A stretch of 64,000 nucleotides of DNA from Favolaschia claudopus (Eukaryota; Basidiomycota; Agaricomycetes; Agaricales; Mycenaceae). The stretch lies in assembly GCA_037176885.1 (NCBI GenBank), contig JAWWNJ010000029.1, forward strand, positions 1,116,001 through 1,180,000. Reading direction: 5' to 3'. The position numbers were made by a program, and so were the translations under genes. Positions within the stretch are counted from its first letter, which is position 1, and every line of letters starts with the position of its first letter. Positions 1 through 9,053 of the stretch are shown piece by piece. The notes under the pieces were generated by a model. That model saw nothing but the letters and a program-made list of their open reading frames with translations, made no database searches and was not told the DNA's origin.

Positions 1-304
1 CACAGACCCTGCGATCATGGACAAAGCGGTTCATAACGCCAATGTCCATGCTGAAGAAATGGATCCCCACGACTTTCGCTCTCAGTCGGAGTTTCTTCGC
101 CACAGCATGCGCTCCGCGGCCTTCAAGTTTCGCTTCTGGTTGTCGGAATACAATAAGTACGACGACCATCTCGAGAAGCTTACACTGGACTTCTACCAGA
201 AGTATCCTGATGACAGGCCTATCCGTCGTCCGCACAGCGCGCATGGTGTACGCAAATTCTTCTTTGCGCACTGGTCTGAGCTTAACGCGCCCTCGCAGCC
301 TTAA
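1..304 (+). CDS. C-terminal part of an unrecognised gene (5' end outside the window or upstream intron)
   Basis: The reading frame is open from the window edge and stops at 302-304. The first Met in it is at 17, but the frame is open upstream of that Met, so the true start is probably earlier. The visible part is about 100 residues, rich in aromatic and charged residues, with a basic stretch near the end (RPIRR) and a Phe-rich segment (KFFFAHW). I do not recognise a family. The composition and strand match the spliced cysteine-rich gene at 981-1836. The two could be the 3' and 5' parts of the same kind of element-associated gene, but I see no overlapping sequence that proves this. Confidence 0.4.
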   Translation, partial: TDPAIMDKAVHNANVHAEEMDPHDFRSQSEFLRHSMRSAAFKFRFWLSEYNKYDDHLEKLTLDFYQKYPDDRPIRRPHSAHGVRKFFFAHWSELNAPSQP

Positions 305-980
305 ATCCCTTGCTAGGATTATTTAGCTACAAGTTTCCGTTTTTATATTCGTGTCTTCAACAGACACATGTGTCTTCAACAGACACACTTCCGCTGCTCA
401 ACCAGCAACCACAGTCTCTATCAACCCGGGCGTATCGTATTTCAGTAGTGCTTCCAATACAATTGTTTTGTCAAGCCATTCCTGCGTGATTTCCCTTGCT
501 TTCTTCAATTCTGAGAGTGAAACTCCGCTCCGCGGGGTGCCAAATCTACGTCTCCGACTTTGAACAACCTCTCATTTCTTCGTCAGAAGAGCCGCGGGAG
601 CCTTAGCGTCTTTAGCCTTCAATTGCTTACGCTGGTTGATTCCCTACATACTCCAATTCTGAATTAATGATGGCCATATCATCGACTTCAACCGACACTC
701 CATTCCAGGCTTAACTGTTTCCTTCTCCGCAACGCTTGTCATTCGTAGTGAGGGGTCCGCGGGCCTCAATTTCTCTACAAATTGGGTTTCTCTCCGCTGG
801 ATACCATTCAAAACGCTCCGATGGCACTGCGTTGAACCATTTAAGCTGTGATTGCTCAGTCAACCGATCGCAACTACACTCCTGAGTGTCCAAAGTGCTG
901 GGTAATGTCTCAGCAGCCCTGCCTGGCTTAAAGACAGCTGCGCGGAGCTTCCAAATCCCAAATACCCCTTCCGCTCTTTT
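305..980. other. Spacer with degenerate minus-strand coding fragments
   Basis: There is no intact gene here. On the minus strand, open stretches at roughly 893-711 (with a Cys-containing start) and 545-398 (an amphipathic segment ending in a stop near 398) look like exons of a decayed small gene, but the connecting sequence has stops in frame. CCGCGG sites occur at about 532, 592 and 756, so this spacer belongs compositionally to the retroelement domain to its right. Confidence 0.35.
351..386. repeat. Two copies of a 17-bp inverted repeat
   Basis: GTGTCTTCAACAGACAC occurs at 351-367 and again at 370-386. Each copy is itself an imperfect palindrome (GTGTC and GACAC arms around a 7-nt centre). 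The pair lies about 50 bp downstream of the stop codon at 304. Confidence 0.7.
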
Positions 981-1836
981 ATGTGCTGCGACCCCTACGA
1001 CGAGGAGAATTTACCACCTGACTACGGCGACTACTACTACTCCACTCCTTCGCCTCATCCTGAGTGGGACGCTCCTTTCTTCCCCATGGATGAGATAGGC
1101 GCTCTTCGTAGCGTTTTTGGCTACAATTACGATGCATCCACCACTAGGGAACCCAAGATTCTGGAGGTCCGCGAACGTCTCCGCTACACTCTTGCGTTCC
1201 TTGCGGATAACAAGGTGCGCTTCTGTTCTCTCCAAATCTCGCTCCTTACTTAGGGGAATTCTTCCAGCCTACTGTTGCTTGTTCTTGCTGCGAAGCGGAG
1301 CACGGGTCTATGACTTGTAATCCTCAGGCTTGGGGCGCTCCTTGCGATACTTGCCTCCGCAAGTTTCGCACTTGCCCTTTTACTGAGCAGAACAATATGT
1401 TCACCGTTTTCCACGAGCGCGGTGGCCCTGGTACGTTTCCAAAAATCTCCGCGGGGTTTTAATCATTGCTGAATCTCCCCCCAGTTATCATGTTTGGCAA
1501 CGACAAGTTCCACTTTGGTGAGCTCGCAGAAGAGTTCGACCTCGCTTTCTACTTCCTTCAGCGGGGCATCCGGTATCGTAAGGAAGGCTTCGTTCAAGCT
1601 CTTTCTCAGATCACAGATGTTCACGAACTCGCCTACCTCCGCAAAGAACTCGACATCAACATGTATGACGACTCTGCTAAAGAACTCGTCTTAGCTCGCA
1701 TCACTGAACTCATTCCTCCGGGGATCCATCCCAAGTCCGTGGAATCTCCTGACAAGTACGTCTTCGTTCCATATTTTCCGAGAAATATACTCATGATTAT
1801 CTGTTCGGTAGGGGCAAATATGGCCACAACCTTTAA
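981..1836 (+). CDS. Spliced cysteine-rich protein, convergent with pol
   Basis: I read four exons: 981-1214, 1268-1430, 1485-1755 and 1812-1836, with 53-56 nt introns bounded by gtgcgc/cag, gtacgt/cag and gtacgt/tag. The spliced frame stays open and stops at 1834-1836, giving about 230 residues. Exon 2 carries a cysteine cluster, C-x-C-C-x8-C-x8-C-x2-C-x6-C, resembling a zinc-binding finger. The N-terminus is acidic and Tyr-rich; exon 3 is a helical, charged segment. The stop lies directly beside the pol stop of the opposite strand (1837-1839). Intron 2 contains a CCGCGG site like those in the retroelement. Function is unknown. It could be an accessory antisense gene of the element or a host gene truncated by it. 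Confidence 0.55.
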
Positions 1837-4800
1837 TCACTTTCTATTTCGCCTGGACCTCCGCGGGCCCACTCGTTCCTGTTCATCATCTAGTCCAAAC
1901 GACTCTTCCTCCTCGCTTTCAGATTCAGATTGTGAAGATTCTGTATCCTCGAAGTCTTGGGGCGATACCCTGATGTTGACTTTGTCGAAGGCAATATCAT
2001 TTAACTTCTTAGACCTTTTATTCTTCTCTTCTGTACCCTCCGCGGGCTCGTCGTTTACTAGTTTTTCCAACGCCTCCGTAGAGATATCAATGAACTTTTG
2101 AATGTTCTTCGGAATTTGGATTTGTTCCCTCGCTAAGTAAGGGACTACCCTTCCTGCAGCGATTCTGTCTTGGAATAAAGACCCATCCATCTCCGCAAGG
2201 ATATACGCTCCTCCCTTGGTGCGTCTTATCACAACCATAGGTCCGAGGTACCTTCCTTTCTTTTCCATTTTCGAGTTCAATGATTTTTCTACCTCCGTGT
2301 GTCGCACCAGAACTAAATCTCCCGGCTTAAAGTCATAGCCTTTGATCGCATGCTTATGGTTACGTTCAAATTTCTGAACTGCCAATCGTTTTGCATGGTC
2401 AACACGCTCTCTCATATATTCAACATGGGAGACATGCTTGGCTAGAGCTTGCGCACGGTATCCAATAAGCTCCGCGGTGGTCAACACTCGGTCTGGCAAC
2501 TCCACTAACCACGTTGCTTCCTCAACATCCAACGGTAATATTGGATGCGCTCCTGTTACCACAAAATATGGTGAACAGCCTAGACCCTTCCTCACTGTGA
2601 CTCTGTCGGACCAAAGCATAACGTGGAAGAACCAGAACCATTTGGCTGGGTTCCCTCCAGTCGCCTTGAACAACGCTTGTCTCATTTGAAAGTGTCCAGA
2701 TTCAATTTTGCCATTAGCTTGCGAATTATAAGGCGAAATTTGAACATTGGCTATTCCATATTTCTGCCTCAACCACTCCACGGCTTTCTTGAACTGCCCC
2801 GCGTTGTCCGTTACAATCCGCTTTGGACAACCCCAACGGCAGATAATATCTTCAAACAGGAACATTCCAATTGCCTGAGCGGAATCCCTTACTAATGGTC
2901 TTCCTTCTAACCAGGAACTCAACGAGTCCCTCGCATCTACCACAAGTCCGCATTTATTTGAGACTTGTCCCATCACCATCACGTCGGTATGGATTACTTG
3001 GAAAAGACTTGGTGTATCCGTTACCACGGGCGGGACTTTGATCAGGGTGTGCTGCCTATTTTGGCATGGTAGGCAAGTCGCCACATACCAATAAACGTCA
3101 CACTCCAATCCTGGCCACCAGAATCTCAATGAAATTAACTCCGTAGTGGCATAACTTCCGCGATGGCCTAGGCTATCATGAGCAGCCTTCATCATAAACA
3201 TACGGTGTTCCTTGTCCACTACTAATTGATGAGCCATTCCAATCGCTTTTTTATACATCCTCCCCCCTTTCAAAAAGAAATGTGAGGCAGAGCGGACAAA
3301 AGCTCGATATTCTTGGTCGTCATTCATCCCCGCGGGCCTTTTTAAAGGGTCCGCTAACCATTCCTTAATTAATGGTAACTTTGCGTCTCTCTTTTTCATC
3401 CACTCCGTGCGATGCTCTTCATCATACGGTTCACGCTTATCTTTGTTCCACTTCAATTCTAAGTCAGGAATCAATGGTTCCATCATTAAAATATACTCTG
3501 GAACTGATTTTCCATCCGTTTCATAGGCCGCTTGCCTTGCCTTTCCGATGTCTGCCTCCGCGGACGCAGCGAGCATACACTCCTCCGCGAAATCTTCAAC
3601 ACTCAACGCTTCAGGCCCCATCAGAAGGTAACCACCCCTTTTATCAATAAGGTGCTTAAACTCTTCAAATTCCAAGGGCTGTTGCCCGTCCGTTGCAACA
3701 TCTTCATGGTCCTCGGGAGGCTCATTCTGATCATAGCCCTCCTCGGAGTTTTTGAACTGTTCATCCCCGGGGAAAGGATCTCTCCTTGACAATCCATCGG
3801 GGGCGAACCTTTCACCAGGAACATGCTTCAACTTAAAATGGAACATGAGAATTTTCTCAATCCAACGGTTTATGGTAGCATTTGGACCCATTCCAGGATT
3901 TTTCAACATGCCCTTGATGTACAACGCATCGGTTTCAACCACAAGCTTCCTTGCTCCGAAAATCCAGTAGTACATGGCTTCAAGAGCTCTCATCATCCCA
4001 TACAATTCACGTTTGGGTTGTGAGTAGTTTGCTTCAGTTTTCCCCAGCGTTATACTCGCAAACCGCGCATAGTATTTCTTCTTAGGGTCGTCTGGGTCAA
4101 GCTGGTAGATAATTATACCAATAGCTCGCCAAGACGTGTCCACTTGTAATACTATATCTGAAAGCCAATCGTATCTCAAAGGCTTGAGCGCGGGGCAATC
4201 CTTCAACCTCTGCCTAATCCTTGCCTGCGCTTCATCACACTCCGCGGACCACTTAAAGACGATGTCTTTCTTGGTAAGATCATTGATAGGTGCGACTATG
4301 TCTCCGTACCCTTCAATAAAACTCCGCAAGACTCCAACAGTACCCAAGTATGCCTTTACTTGCGTAAAAGTATCGCAGGGGCCCCAATTGTTTATCACAT
4401 CAATCCTTTTGGGATCCGGCAGACGTCCGCGGTACGAACATAAATGTCCTACCACCTCAAACTCATCAGCGCAGAGCACCAACTTCTTTCCTGAGAACGT
4501 TCCACCAGCATAATTCATGCGAGTAACAATACGGTTCAAATTTTGAACATGTTCCCACACAAATCGGCGAATGCCGGAGTTTTCTGGAATCCGTTCCCAA
4601 TCTCCATCTCCCGTCTCATACCTCGTTGGACCTCCGCGGACCGGTACGTCGTCTATGTAAGGTATTGTAACATGCGGAATCTCATCTCTCAAGACATAGG
4701 TAACATCATCATGAAAGATAGGAACAGAATTTGTCCAACCCATGGGTAGTTTAACTAGCCTCAGCGCACCAAAAGGTGTCTGGAACGTAGTATAATCCCT

Positions 4801-5373
4801 GGAGGATTCTGCGAGATCCCTGTTATCATATCCAACGAACATGTCCAATGCAGCACCACAAGCTCTGCCAGCAAAATGTTCTGCCAGTTTCTCAGTACCC
4901 GGGGGCACGCCAGAGTGTTGAATGGTTACTTCATTGAGTCTCTCCAACGAATGTACAATCCGTAAAGATTTTCCATCCTTCTTGATGACAGCAAAAATCG
5001 GCGATCTGTAAGACGAGTTCGAAGGTTCATACACGCCGGCATCAATTTTAGCTTTAATGATGCGACAGAACTCATCGAAATGTCCGGGGGGAATTGGAAT
5101 TTGCGAGCAGACCCACGGCGTATGAGGCGCCACAGGCATGTCCACGGGCGGAAAGAATTCATGTTTGAATTGTCCGCGCTCGTCTTCCTCCCAAGCAAAA
5201 TGCTGATTATGCTCCATCATGAAGTGGTTCAACAATTTCATTTCTTCTGGCAATAAGAAGCCATTGTCATGAGTCTTGTCGAACACTTCCTTCCGCTCCG
5301 CGGTATATCTCCCAGTAGGTGCAAACTCTGGAGGATGCGGACTGATCGTCGGCATGCCCTTCAGCGGGATCAC
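1837..5373 (-). CDS. Retrotransposon Pol: reverse transcriptase, RNase H, integrase
   Basis: This is an 1178-residue frame; the first Met only marks where the frame resumes after the probable frameshift. Reverse transcriptase spans residues about 85-330, with the catalytic Y-I-D-D at 239-242. RNase H spans about 400-530, with acidic residues at D412, E456, D482 and D526 in typical contexts (LQVDTS, KRELYG, VETDAL, APDGLSR). The integrase zinc domain is H732-x4-H737 and C767-x2-C770. The core triad is D797, D856 and E891 (D-x34-E). The C-terminus is acidic, then basic. All catalytic residues are present, so decay is recent. It would copy element RNA and insert the cDNA. The stop at 1837-1839 abuts the stop of the plus-strand gene. 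Confidence 0.88.
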   Translation of the reverse strand: MIPLKGMPTISPHPPEFAPTGRYTAERKEVFDKTHDNGFLLPEEMKLLNHFMMEHNQHFAWEEDERGQFKHEFFPPVDMPVAPHTPWVCSQIPIPPGHFDEFCRIIKAKIDAGVYEPSNSSYRSPIFAVIKKDGKSLRIVHSLERLNEVTIQHSGVPPGTEKLAEHFAGRACGAALDMFVGYDNRDLAESSRDYTTFQTPFGALRLVKLPMGWTNSVPIFHDDVTYVLRDEIPHVTIPYIDDVPVRGGPTRYETGDGDWERIPENSGIRRFVWEHVQNLNRIVTRMNYAGGTFSGKKLVLCADEFEVVGHLCSYRGRLPDPKRIDVINNWGPCDTFTQVKAYLGTVGVLRSFIEGYGDIVAPINDLTKKDIVFKWSAECDEAQARIRQRLKDCPALKPLRYDWLSDIVLQVDTSWRAIGIIIYQLDPDDPKKKYYARFASITLGKTEANYSQPKRELYGMMRALEAMYYWIFGARKLVVETDALYIKGMLKNPGMGPNATINRWIEKILMFHFKLKHVPGERFAPDGLSRRDPFPGDEQFKNSEEGYDQNEPPEDHEDVATDGQQPLEFEEFKHLIDKRGGYLLMGPEALSVEDFAEECMLAASAEADIGKARQAAYETDGKSVPEYILMMEPLIPDLELKWNKDKREPYDEEHRTEWMKKRDAKLPLIKEWLADPLKRPAGMNDDQEYRAFVRSASHFFLKGGRMYKKAIGMAHQLVVDKEHRMFMMKAAHDSLGHRGSYATTELISLRFWWPGLECDVYWYVATCLPCQNRQHTLIKVPPVVTDTPSLFQVIHTDVMVMGQVSNKCGLVVDARDSLSSWLEGRPLVRDSAQAIGMFLFEDIICRWGCPKRIVTDNAGQFKKAVEWLRQKYGIANVQISPYNSQANGKIESGHFQMRQALFKATGGNPAKWFWFFHVMLWSDRVTVRKGLGCSPYFVVTGAHPILPLDVEEATWLVELPDRVLTTAELIGYRAQALAKHVSHVEYMRERVDHAKRLAVQKFERNHKHAIKGYDFKPGDLVLVRHTEVEKSLNSKMEKKGRYLGPMVVIRRTKGGAYILAEMDGSLFQDRIAAGRVVPYLAREQIQIPKNIQKFIDISTEALEKLVNDEPAEGTEEKNKRSKKLNDIAFDKVNIRVSPQDFEDTESSQSESESEEEESFGLDDEQERVGPRRSRRNRK

Positions 5374-5938
5374 CAGTGATATTCCGCACTATCCTAAACT
5401 TCTCATCAACTCGACCTAAAATGGGCCTCACTTTGTCTGCCACGGGCTTATACTTGTTAGCAAACACCCGCTCTGGTTCAGGCTTGGGGTCAAGCTGCTC
5501 CATTACGAACTGCTGCCTGGGTGTATCAGGTACAGGCAGATCTAAGTGAACCACATTCTTAGGCGGTAGTCCGCGGACCGGATCAATCGGCTCCTCGGCA
5601 CCACCTACTGCAACATTTGTTGACTCCGCCGTCAGAAGAGCCGCCTCCGCGCGCTTAGCCTTACGTTTGGCATTCTTCTTCTTTCCACGGTTCAACTTTT
5701 TCGACCGCTTCCTCGGCTTACTCGGCGGACCGTCCTCTTTAAACAGGAAAATATCCATTCCCTTGTCTTTTTCCATTGTTCCAGCGTACTGGTTCAACAG
5801 AACGGAGGCGTCCTTATCTCCACTAAAACTCTGCTGAGAGGCCATCAAATACGCCATTTGACGGTCTGCCTGCGTCACAACATCACCCGACTTAGGAAAT
5901 CCATAACCAATGCAAATCAACTGCCCCTGCTCATCCAA
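5267..5938 (-). pseudogene. Protease-RT linker segment of pol, out of frame at both ends
   Basis: This 223-residue frame starts with an arbitrary Met; the same frame is open a little upstream to about 6000. It contains a basic Lys/Arg-rich patch, then the conserved segment that normally precedes the gypsy RT domain in mushroom elements ('KYKPVADKVRP', 'EKFRIVRNI', 'GDP'). Immediately after GDP the homologous sequence continues in a different frame (the 1837-5373 ORF), at a run of three C on the coding strand near 5366-5368. The simplest reading is a 1-nt insertion. The residues after that point in this frame are shadow sequence. Confidence 0.6.
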
Positions 5939-5967
5939 CTCAAACGCTACAGTGGCTTCTCCCCCCT

Positions 5968-7320
5968 CTACGAGTTCCTCGAAGACCTCTGAAAATCCTG
6001 TTTGGCTTTAGCAGGTTCAGGTGGTTCAGATTTTCCAGTGTCTCGATTAAATTTACGTCCGCGGGGCACTGTAGGAAAAGTACTAGTGCGTCCTGTATAC
6101 GGATCCGTAATTGTAACCTCGACTTCGCCGGACTTTTTGCTTGCGAAAACTGTCTCCGCCAAAATTTCAAAAGGCCTCCCTAGAAGTACCTCATAGGGAA
6201 CGCTTGGTAGTATGTGCACCTGAAGGTACATCACAATTCCATTGAAATTGAACGGTACATTTTTCGCCAACCCCATGGTTGTCTGAGTTTGATTGTTGGC
6301 GGCCACCATATCACAAACGATTTTAGGATCCCATTTCAGACCAAGCTCTTCTGCAAGAGTGGCATTCATGGACACGATTTGTGACCCACTATCTGTAATG
6401 GCTTCCACATATTTTCCGTTTATGGTTGGGCGAACACACCGGAGCCCTCCAGAATTCACCGCGGAAGGCACTGAAGGAACCTTCACCTTCCTAGGCTCTT
6501 TTCCAGCTGGTAACGACTCAAAGTACTGCAATACTGGGTCACCACAGATCACACTTCCTTGCGGAAGGTCCCCGTCCCCGGAGGTAACTAACTCTGGGTA
6601 GGTGTCAAAGTATAGCACTGAGACAGTCGCTCCTGACTCGTCAACCGTCACACAAGACGTTTCTTCTTCCCGCACATTATCTTCTAGTCCTTCATCTTCG
6701 TCCGCGGAGCTCTCCTCAGATTCTTCAGAGACTCGTTGAACCATAAAATTCTGGACCCTAGCTGGAATAATCTCGCCTGAAGTTGTTTTCAAGAACCGAC
6801 TCCTATTTTTCCTCTTGCTACCGCCTTCTAGTGTACGACGAAGGTTGTCATTACTATCCAAGAGAGCTCCCAACTTCACCGGAATTACAGTATCACGAAT
6901 GCTCTTGACAATTTCTGCCGTAGCTGCATCTTTACGCTGCGTGTCCCGCGGCGCTCGTGGCTTTCGCTCAACTGGTCCTGGCTTAACAGGTTGCTCATCA
7001 TTGGGTTTCCTGGGTAGTGCAGGTCGAGGCGCGGGGTCAGATAGAGGCTTAACATCTTTGAAGGGAAGTTCCTTCTCTGTCGCCTTTTTCTTATCCGCTG
7101 GCTCGTCCTCGGAGTCGCTGACCTCTTCCACAGTAACTCTAGGTCTCCGCGGGGGATTCCTTCTCTCCATTACAACTTCAACTCGATTCTCGATCTCAGG
7201 CTTCTTGGACTTCTTTCCACTCGAACGCTCTTCTGACTGTTTTTTTGTATTTTTATCATTTTCTTCACGGTCTTTCGTCTTTGGTTCCTCAGGAGCCTTC
7301 CGTGATCGGGTCTCCCTCAT
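5968..7320 (-). CDS. Retrotransposon aspartic protease ORF
   Basis: This is a 450-residue frame. The first ~200 residues are highly charged linker with many Lys/Glu/Arg. The protease domain lies in the C-terminal half: the catalytic D-S-G motif appears in 'ITDSGSQIVSMN' and the conserved flap/C-terminal hydrophobic motif as 'EVLLGRPFEILAE', typical of retropepsin-like (gag-asp) proteases. It would cleave Gag and Pol. The start ATG overlaps the gag stop (ATGA). The frame ends at 5968, but coding similarity continues in another frame immediately downstream (minus-strand sense), consistent with a frameshift near 5990-6005. Confidence 0.75.
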   Translation of the reverse strand: MRETRSRKAPEEPKTKDREENDKNTKKQSEERSSGKKSKKPEIENRVEVVMERRNPPRRPRVTVEEVSDSEDEPADKKKATEKELPFKDVKPLSDPAPRPALPRKPNDEQPVKPGPVERKPRAPRDTQRKDAATAEIVKSIRDTVIPVKLGALLDSNDNLRRTLEGGSKRKNRSRFLKTTSGEIIPARVQNFMVQRVSEESEESSADEDEGLEDNVREEETSCVTVDESGATVSVLYFDTYPELVTSGDGDLPQGSVICGDPVLQYFESLPAGKEPRKVKVPSVPSAVNSGGLRCVRPTINGKYVEAITDSGSQIVSMNATLAEELGLKWDPKIVCDMVAANNQTQTTMGLAKNVPFNFNGIVMYLQVHILPSVPYEVLLGRPFEILAETVFASKKSGEVEVTITDPYTGRTSTFPTVPRGRKFNRDTGKSEPPEPAKAKQDFQRSSRNS

Positions 7321-9053
7321 CGGGTAAAATCCCGTCCTCCTTGAAGAATTAGTTGCCTAAGTTCCCCAAGGTTGTTTTCGAGCCTAGCAATCTGTTCATC
7401 CTGCGCGGACTTTCCCGTGTTTCCAGGAGACTCCCGCGGAGTTGAACTTTGCTCTGCGTCTGCCGCGGTAGAACCAGCCGACGTAAAGAAAACAGCAAAA
7501 TGATCCTCATGCAGGAAGCTATTATTTCGGTGACTGTAATAGTCGCGCGCTTTGGTCATCGGACTTTTATTGCGTGGTTCAATAGGAATATTTTTCCCAT
7601 CGAAGGTCTGAAGTTTTCCATCCTTGGAGAGGGAAAGAATTCCACCCGCTAGGTCCGTCGCACGCTCCTTGCAGTTGCCAATATAATGATATAGCTCCCA
7701 ACAGTAATAACACTCATCCCTTCTAGGACGCTTGTCACCAGTGTTATGACTTCTATAATCAGATCTGTCGCCAGACCTCCCCGGATTGTTGGACGTGCCT
7801 TTTTCCAAAGCCTCATGCATTTTGGACATAATCTGTTTCTGGTCCGCGGTGAACTTATCCAGATGTCCAGCAAGTGCTTGTTCAACATTGTCCTTCACAT
7901 CCTTGGAGATGCGCTCTTGACTCGCCTGAGTCTCTTTCTCCAGTCTATCAAGACGAGCTTTCAACTTCTCGCCTTCATCCTCTTCTGCGCCATACAACAC
8001 TGTCGCTTTCCGTCTTCCGTCGGATGTGTCTCCAAAGAATATTGAGTCGTTGTTCTTCATAAGAGTCGTCAAAATATCCTCAAAGTCCGTCCACTCGTAC
8101 AAATCATCCTGGTGCGTTTGTGGTGCTTTAAACACCTTGCCTGGATTTGCAGTCTCAAACTCCTTTTTGGCACGCTGGTAGGAGCCCAACTCCGTCGGAG
8201 ACTTGGTTATGATAATTGAACGGAGATCATCTCTGAACGTAGGGTGAATACCCTCAAGAAAATCTCTCGCCAACTCTCTCTGAGATAACCATTCCCTATC
8301 TTGGTTCATGGTTCCTGCGCGTCCGCGGAACTCGCGAATAAAAGTCGACAACTTATTTTCTTCGCCAAGTCTCACAGGACGATTCCTCCAGCCTTTAAGC
8401 CAGGAGGCCCATCCCGCGCGGGAGCCTTTCTCAACTGCTCGTACTTCTGGATACGAATTAATCACATCCGTCTTCCAATCTTCATAAGTTCCAGTTTTAT
8501 AGGACGACAACGCAGTCCACTCTTTCTGGATCTTACTGTTCGCATAGTGTTGCGCTAGCCACTTTTTGGCTGTATCACTAATGTTCCCCTGCTTTTCAAA
8601 CAGATCCTCAATCCCTGACAAGTACTTGGGCAAATCCCCGGAGTCATCTTCAAACTTCAGGTTATGTCTCCCAAACAAGTCAGGAATCTTGGTCTTATCT
8701 AGTTCGACATGCTGGGCCATAGTGTTTTGTTGTAGGGGGTTTTGATTGGCTACTGAGTTCGAAATAGCCTCAAGGTTCTGATCCAAATGATCAGACTGCT
8801 CGCCGTCCGAAGGGATAGCCTGTCCTTGGAAAGGAAACGCTTCTGTCAAGTCTAATTCCTCCGCGGAACTCGCTCTTCTTCTTCTGCGAACAGGAGATGA
8901 ACTATACGACCGTCCGGTACTGGAGTTTTTGGTCGTACGGGGTTTTCTGCCAGACGCCGATGATCCCCAATTTACTGTCTCTGGTATAAGACTGCTCCTT
9001 GAAGTCGACGCTTGAGCGGGTTCTTGTAATGCAACCCTGGCTTGCTCTAGCAA
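7317..9053 (-). CDS. Retrotransposon Gag polyprotein
   Basis: This is a 578-residue ORF. The N-terminal ~100 residues are Ser/Arg-rich and disordered. Residues about 120-330 form the retrotransposon gag (capsid-like) region, with Trp-rich segments (WASWLKGWRNRP). Residues about 355-415 are a predicted coiled coil. A classic zinc knuckle C-x2-C-x4-H-x4-C lies at residues 448-461 (about 7712-7671), preceded by a basic RNA-binding stretch. It would form the virus-like particle and bind the element RNA. Its stop codon overlaps the protease start as ATGA (7320-7317), suggesting stop-restart coupling. A second Met at residue 112 (MAQHVELDK) is a possible alternative start. Confidence 0.85.
   Translation of the reverse strand: MLEQARVALQEPAQASTSRSSLIPETVNWGSSASGRKPRTTKNSSTGRSYSSSPVRRRRRASSAEELDLTEAFPFQGQAIPSDGEQSDHLDQNLEAISNSVANQNPLQQNTMAQHVELDKTKIPDLFGRHNLKFEDDSGDLPKYLSGIEDLFEKQGNISDTAKKWLAQHYANSKIQKEWTALSSYKTGTYEDWKTDVINSYPEVRAVEKGSRAGWASWLKGWRNRPVRLGEENKLSTFIREFRGRAGTMNQDREWLSQRELARDFLEGIHPTFRDDLRSIIITKSPTELGSYQRAKKEFETANPGKVFKAPQTHQDDLYEWTDFEDILTTLMKNNDSIFFGDTSDGRRKATVLYGAEEDEGEKLKARLDRLEKETQASQERISKDVKDNVEQALAGHLDKFTADQKQIMSKMHEALEKGTSNNPGRSGDRSDYRSHNTGDKRPRRDECYYCWELYHYIGNCKERATDLAGGILSLSKDGKLQTFDGKNIPIEPRNKSPMTKARDYYSHRNNSFLHEDHFAVFFTSAGSTAADAEQSSTPRESPGNTGKSAQDEQIARLENNLGELRQLILQGGRDFTR

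Larger units (their letters stand above)
1837..9053 (-). mobile_element. Ty3/gypsy-type LTR retrotransposon coding core (degenerate)
   Basis: In order on the minus strand are gag with a CCHC knuckle, an aspartic protease, reverse transcriptase-RNase H, and an HHCC/DDE integrase. This RT-RH-IN order is the Ty3/gypsy order. No chromodomain is recognisable after the integrase, where there is an acidic and then basic tail. Two probable frameshifts (about 5990 and 5367) split what should be a continuous protease-pol frame, so this copy is unlikely to be autonomous. I could not find long terminal repeats by eye on either side. The CCGCGG-rich domain suggests the element may extend from about 0.5 to 10.9 kb. 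Confidence 0.85.
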
